The position numbers and the translations under genes were made by a program. 18,045 bases of DNA from Methylomonas sp. (GTDB lineage Bacteria > Pseudomonadota > Gammaproteobacteria > Methylococcales > Methylomonadaceae), in assembly GCA_026990815.1 (NCBI GenBank), contig JALXCS010000202.1:1-18045 (forward strand), read 5' to 3'. The notes beneath the pieces are model-generated. The model was given only the letters and a program-made list of their open reading frames with translations. It ran no database searches and had not been told where the DNA came from. Shown piece by piece: positions 15,333 to 18,045 of the stretch (within the stretch, counting starts at the first letter, position 1; the number at the start of each line of letters is the position of its first letter).

Positions 15333-15869
15333 ATGAAATTGAGGAAAAACCGCCATGGTCTGGTGGTTGTGAATACCGGGGAAGGTAAAGGAAAATCTAC
15401 CGGCGCTTTTGGAATGGTTTTTCGGGCTGCTGGCTGGGGGATGCGGGTGTGTGTGATTCAATTTATCAAAGGCCAATGGCAAACCGGCGAACAAAAAGCG
15501 GCAGAACGTTTTGATAACATTGAGTGGCATGCTTTGGGGGATGGTTTTACCTGGGATACCAAAAATCCAGAGCAGGATATTAAAACCAGCGGGGAAATCT
15601 GGCAATTTAGTAAGCAGAAAATAATTTCAGAGAATTTTGATATGGTGGTGCTGGATGAAATTAACTATTGTTGCGGTTATCAATGGATTTCTGGGGTGGA
15701 AATAAGAGAATTCATTATTAACGAAAAGCCAGTCTGGTTGCATTTGATTTTGACTGGGCGAAATGCTGCGCCTGAAGTGATTGAAGTTGCAGATACGGTA
15801 ACTGAGATGACCAATATTAAACATGCATATGCTCAAGGAATTAAGGCGGCGCAAGGGGTGGAATTTTAA
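15333..15869 (+). CDS. cobO: Corrinoid adenosyltransferase CobO/BtuR
   Basis: This 178-residue enzyme transfers the adenosyl group of ATP to cob(I)alamin or cob(I)yrinic diamide, making adenosylcobalamin. The P-loop GEGKGKST (16-23) lies near the N-terminus, followed by GMVFRAAGWGMRVCVIQFIKG, and the family's VVLDEINYCCGYQW and ILTGRNAAPEVIEVADTVTEM segments. Start and length fit the family; GGAA (15322-15325) is seven bases before the ATG. It stands alone: no other cobalamin biosynthesis or uptake gene is adjacent, and I find no B12-riboswitch core in the 110 bases upstream. A solitary copy suits salvage of imported corrinoids. Confidence 0.95.
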   Translation: MKLRKNRHGLVVVNTGEGKGKSTGAFGMVFRAAGWGMRVCVIQFIKGQWQTGEQKAAERFDNIEWHALGDGFTWDTKNPEQDIKTSGEIWQFSKQKIISENFDMVVLDEINYCCGYQWISGVEIREFIINEKPVWLHLILTGRNAAPEVIEVADTVTEMTNIKHAYAQGIKAAQGVEF

Positions 15870-15880
15870 TCAGAGAGACT

Positions 15881-16246
15881 TTAACAGTTTTGCTGTTTTA
15901 GCCATTGATACGCATCCTTGATATTGCTGAAATAAGCAACGTTTTTATCGTTCAAAAAATAAAATTGTGCGTAGTACAAGTCATTGATTTTTCGGTTGGT
16001 ATTGGGAATAACGAAAGCAATAGCGTCACCAATCATGTGTCTTTGGCTGGCAATCAATTTTTTCGCTTTGTCACATAGTATGTAGTTGCCGCTGATCAAG
16101 GCAATGATATTCAACCTTTTTGAGAATTTTTGTTTTATAACGCGGGATAGCGTTTTTACATCTTGATTAAAAATCTTTTCTTTGGTGTGAAGATCAATCA
16201 AAATGGTGTCACGATATTCCCTAACCTTGAATTTTTTATTGCTCAT
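15881..16246 (-). CDS. Hypothetical small protein, SpoIIAA/STAS-like
   Basis: This 121-residue soluble protein has no signal peptide or membrane helix and is very basic and Lys/Asn-rich. The pattern of strands and helices, ending in VAYFSNIKDAYQWLKQ, resembles SpoIIAA-like/STAS-fold proteins, in which the last strand is followed by a helix with an Ala..Trp-Leu pair. I do not recognise a specific family and assign no function. It is convergent with cobO (11 bases between the stops), and a short AACAG/CTGTT hairpin spans its last codons. Its upstream 98 bases are AT-rich and probably hold its promoter. Its composition is more AT-rich than cobO and the transporters, which fits an accessory gene. 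Confidence 0.6.
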   Translation of the reverse strand: MSNKKFKVREYRDTILIDLHTKEKIFNQDVKTLSRVIKQKFSKRLNIIALISGNYILCDKAKKLIASQRHMIGDAIAFVIPNTNRKINDLYYAQFYFLNDKNVAYFSNIKDAYQWLKQQNC

Positions 16247-16344
16247 GTGTAGCGAATACCAAGTAATTTGTTGAATTTTGAATATATCGCAATTCTACAA
16301 AAAAATCACTCTTTAAATACTGATTTTTTACAGGAACATTTCCA

Positions 16345-16647
16345 TTATTCAGATTCCTTAATGGCAAAGTGTCTGGGTTTTACCCATACGGCGCAGGCTA
16401 TTCCGACAATGATAAAGCCATATCTGATAATTAGGCCAAGAATTAATCCCGGGTTATGTTCAACACTGTCACGAAGGCCCGGGGTAACAGCAATTGTCCA
16501 AATGATTGCAGGAATTAAATAGGCCAGAAAGCCAATTCCAGCGGCGGTTACTGGGTTTTTTTGGGATTCAAGTGCGCTTTGGTAATACCAAACCACAATT
16601 ATTATAGCTGCTATTGCACCGATCATATTAGCAATGCTGTAAGTCAA
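16345..16647 (-). CDS. Hypothetical small membrane protein, three helices
   Basis: This protein of about 100 residues has three membrane segments, at about 7-21, 36-54 and 68-88, and ends in a charged tail (KPRHFAIKESE). I do not recognise the family. The start is uncertain. The TTG at 16647 has no ribosome binding site, while an ATG at 16626 would begin inside the first helix. The same frame stays open for 15 codons further upstream (to 16692) and reads like coding sequence (NVSLPDILFNL) but contains no usual start codon. Either a rare start is used or the 5' end is damaged; an ATG lies one base out of frame at about 16671. The gene is probably separate from its neighbour on the same strand, 98 bases away. 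Confidence 0.5.
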   Translation of the reverse strand: MTYSIANMIGAIAAIIIVVWYYQSALESQKNPVTAAGIGFLAYLIPAIIWTIAVTPGLRDSVEHNPGLILGLIIRYGFIIVGIACAVWVKPRHFAIKESE

Positions 16648-16800
16648 ATTAAAGAGAATATCGGGTAAAGATACATTTCTGTCGATAAAAAATCAAATTC
16701 ATAAGATTTTTAATGCAATCTCAAAAAGGTAAGCTTTTACCAGCAATTCCCGCCCAAAAAAGAATTAGTGTTATATAAGGCTCTTAGAGGAATTAAAAAT

Positions 16801-16818
16801 AAAGTTTTCGTAAACTTT
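16801..16818. repeat. Small perfect palindrome upstream of the transposase
   Basis: AAAGTTT (16801-16807) and AAACTTT (16812-16818) form a seven-base perfect stem with a TCGT loop. A second imperfect palindrome with arms 16843-16850 and 16856-16863 (core CAAAC/GTTTG, five-base spacer) lies ten bases before the transposase ATG. A TATAAT (16834-16839) lies between them and may be the -10 of the transposase promoter, though no good -35 is spaced to it. One or both palindromes may belong to the left end of the insertion sequence or control its expression. The remainder of the 225-base gap has nothing else I can name. Confidence 0.4.
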
Positions 16819-16872
16819 TACAATTATTTTCAATATAATATACCCCAAACTTAATGTTTGAGGTAAATTAAG

Positions 16873-17931
16873 ATGTCCCAACGAGGTTTTCGCCAGTCTC
16901 TTAGTCTTCCTGGTTTGCTTAAAAGCATGCGACAATTATTTGAACGGATACCTGATCCTAAATCGAGCACAACCATCCCCCTATCCGATCACCTGATGGC
17001 AGGACTTGCCCTATTTGGTCTCAAATATCCTTCCTTATTACAATTTGACCAAGAAAGAAACGAGAAACTGACTCGCGCCAACCTGAAAAGTCTTTACGGT
17101 ATTCAACAAGCCCCCAGTGATACCTATCTCAGAGAAAGACTAGATGAAGTCGATCCTCGAAGTTTACGCAAAAACTACACACAATTGCTTCATTTATTAC
17201 AACGAGGTAAAGGCTTGGAAGGGTTTGCTTATTTGGATGACCATTATTTATTATCAATTGATGGGACGGGGTATTTTTCATCGTCAGACGTTCATTGTGA
17301 TCAATGTTGTGAAAAACATCATCGTGATGGCCGTGTGACCTACTATCATCAATTATTAGGCGCCGTTTTAGTGAATCCTAATCACAAAGAAGTCTTTCCT
17401 CTGGCCCCTGAACCCATTTCGAAGCATGATGGAGCAAATAAGAATGATTGTGAACGGAATGCGGCAAAACGCTTTCTTAAAGACACACGGCGAGAACACC
17501 CGCACATGAAGTTTATTGTGATTGAAGATGCTTTGGCATCCAATGCGCCTCACATCAAGCTACTTGAGGCATTAAACTATCGTTACCTGCTTGGTGCAAA
17601 ACAAACAGATCACAAATTCCTATTCGACTGGGTTGATACCGCACCGACAGCCGCTTATCACGAGTTAACGGATGAAAAAGGCGTGACACACCGCTTTCGC
17701 TACCTCAATAAGGTACCACTTAATGATGCTAATTTTGAATTAGAGGTCAACTTTCTGGAATATTGGGAAGTTAAACCGAGTGGTAAGACAACCCATTTTT
17801 CCTGGGTGACAGATCTGACGATCACCTGCGACAATCTCATGCAGTTGATGCGGGCTGCAAGAGCACGCTGGAAAGTCGAAAATGAAACCTTTAATACCCT
17901 GAAAAACCACGGCTATCACTTTGAATATTAG
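16873..17931 (+). pseudogene. DDE transposase, apparently truncated at the C-terminus
   Basis: This 352-residue reading frame is a transposase of the RNase H-like DDE superfamily (DDE_Tnp_1/IS4-like). Catalytic residues are probably Asp130 (LLSIDGTG), Asp219 (VIEDAL) and Glu336 (RARWKVENETFN). An insert with CDQCCEKHH (142-150) could bind a metal. The frame stops at TAG right after LKNHGYHFEY, whereas relatives I know continue with a glycine/histidine-rich NFGHG segment and a hydrophobic helix. The bases after the stop cannot be read as that segment in any frame, so the end looks replaced or deleted rather than frameshifted. GTA/AGG before the ATG (16861-16863) gives a weak ribosome site. Codon use is less AT-rich than in the two small genes before it, which fits transfer. 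Confidence 0.75.
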
Positions 17932-18042
17932 ACGACAATTACCCTGTCCGGTTGAGTGAAATACCAGATAAACGAACTTTTTCCCAAAAAGGAGGTTCAT
18001 TTGTCTGGTTTACACATCACTCAAAAACAGAGGAATCTTTAC
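17932..18042 (+). other. Sequence after the broken transposase, possible remnant frame
   Basis: Past the transposase stop a + strand frame is open from 17925 to the end of the window, reading YPVRLSEIPDKRTFSQKGG and on through FVWFTHHSKTEESLH. Its composition looks protein-like, but I recognise no family and it has no start. It may be the tail of an element that replaced the transposase's 3' end. AGAGGAA at 18029-18035 lies eight bases before an ATG at 18043-18045, a good translation start, so a new gene probably begins at the window edge. The two readings overlap and I cannot tell which is used. Confidence 0.35.
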
Positions 18043-18045
18043 ATG
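18029..18045 (+). promoter_or_regulatory. Ribosome binding site and start codon of a gene leaving the window
   Basis: AGAGGAA followed at ideal distance by ATG is the last thing in the window. It is one of the better Shine-Dalgarno/start pairs here. The gene body lies outside and cannot be described. Confidence 0.4.

Noticed and set aside
15222..15333. Possible cobalamin riboswitch before cobO
   Set aside because: The divergent gap is only 110 bases, AT-rich, and has no recognisable B12-box-like core or the long structured leader such a riboswitch needs.
188..17931. CRISPR arrays, tRNA or rRNA genes, phage attachment sites
   Set aside because: No regularly spaced direct repeats, no cloverleaf-like segments with CCA ends, and no integrase or duplicated tRNA end were seen in the gaps.

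Overview
The window looks like chromosomal DNA of a gammaproteobacterium, probably marine or otherwise sodium-exposed, with AT-rich sequence. The reasons are the nagZ / hypoxanthine phosphoribosyltransferase / methylthioinosine phosphorylase set, which is grouped in Pseudomonas-like bacteria, an NhaD-type Na+/H+ antiporter, a LolA-like protein and lipoprotein that imply an outer membrane, and a REP-like palindrome of the Pseudomonas/Xanthomonas kind. I cannot name a genus from the sequence.

Region 1 (188-7757, all +) is the downstream part of an aryl-polyene (APE)-type type II polyketide/fatty-acid cluster. In order it holds an acyl carrier protein, a COG4648-type membrane protein, a LolA-like periplasmic carrier, an MMPL/RND exporter, an active ketosynthase, a short ketosynthase-like partner without the catalytic Cys (ApeC/chain-length-factor type), a flavin-dependent halogenase-like enzyme and a lipoprotein. 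Most genes touch or overlap. The adenylation enzyme, ammonia lyase, ketoreductase, dehydratases, thioesterase and acyltransferase usual in APE clusters are not in the window; they may lie upstream. A 20-bp REP-like palindrome (7780-7834) ends this block, and a second halogenase-like flavoprotein follows (7881-9209). The inferred product is a membrane-anchored conjugated polyene pigment, possibly halogenated, moved to the outer membrane by the LolA/MMPL pair.

Region 2 (9340-10874) is nhaD with its own promoter, followed by a 93-bp nested inverted-repeat structure.

Region 3 (10875-13160, - strand) is the operon nagZ, hypoxanthine-guanine phosphoribosyltransferase, 5'-methylthioinosine phosphorylase: cell-wall recycling plus salvage of the purine part of methylthioadenosine. 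Divergent from it is an orphan FliL-like protein with a signal peptide.

Region 4 (13597-15869) is a ZIP metal transporter and a GDT1/UPF0016 Mn/Ca-type transporter on the - strand, divergent from cobO, a corrinoid adenosyltransferase.

Region 5 (15881-18045) is accessory-like: a small SpoIIAA/STAS-like protein, a three-helix membrane protein, an AT-rich gap with small palindromes, and a DDE transposase that stops early, followed by an unrelated-looking junction and a start codon with a good ribosome binding site at the very edge.
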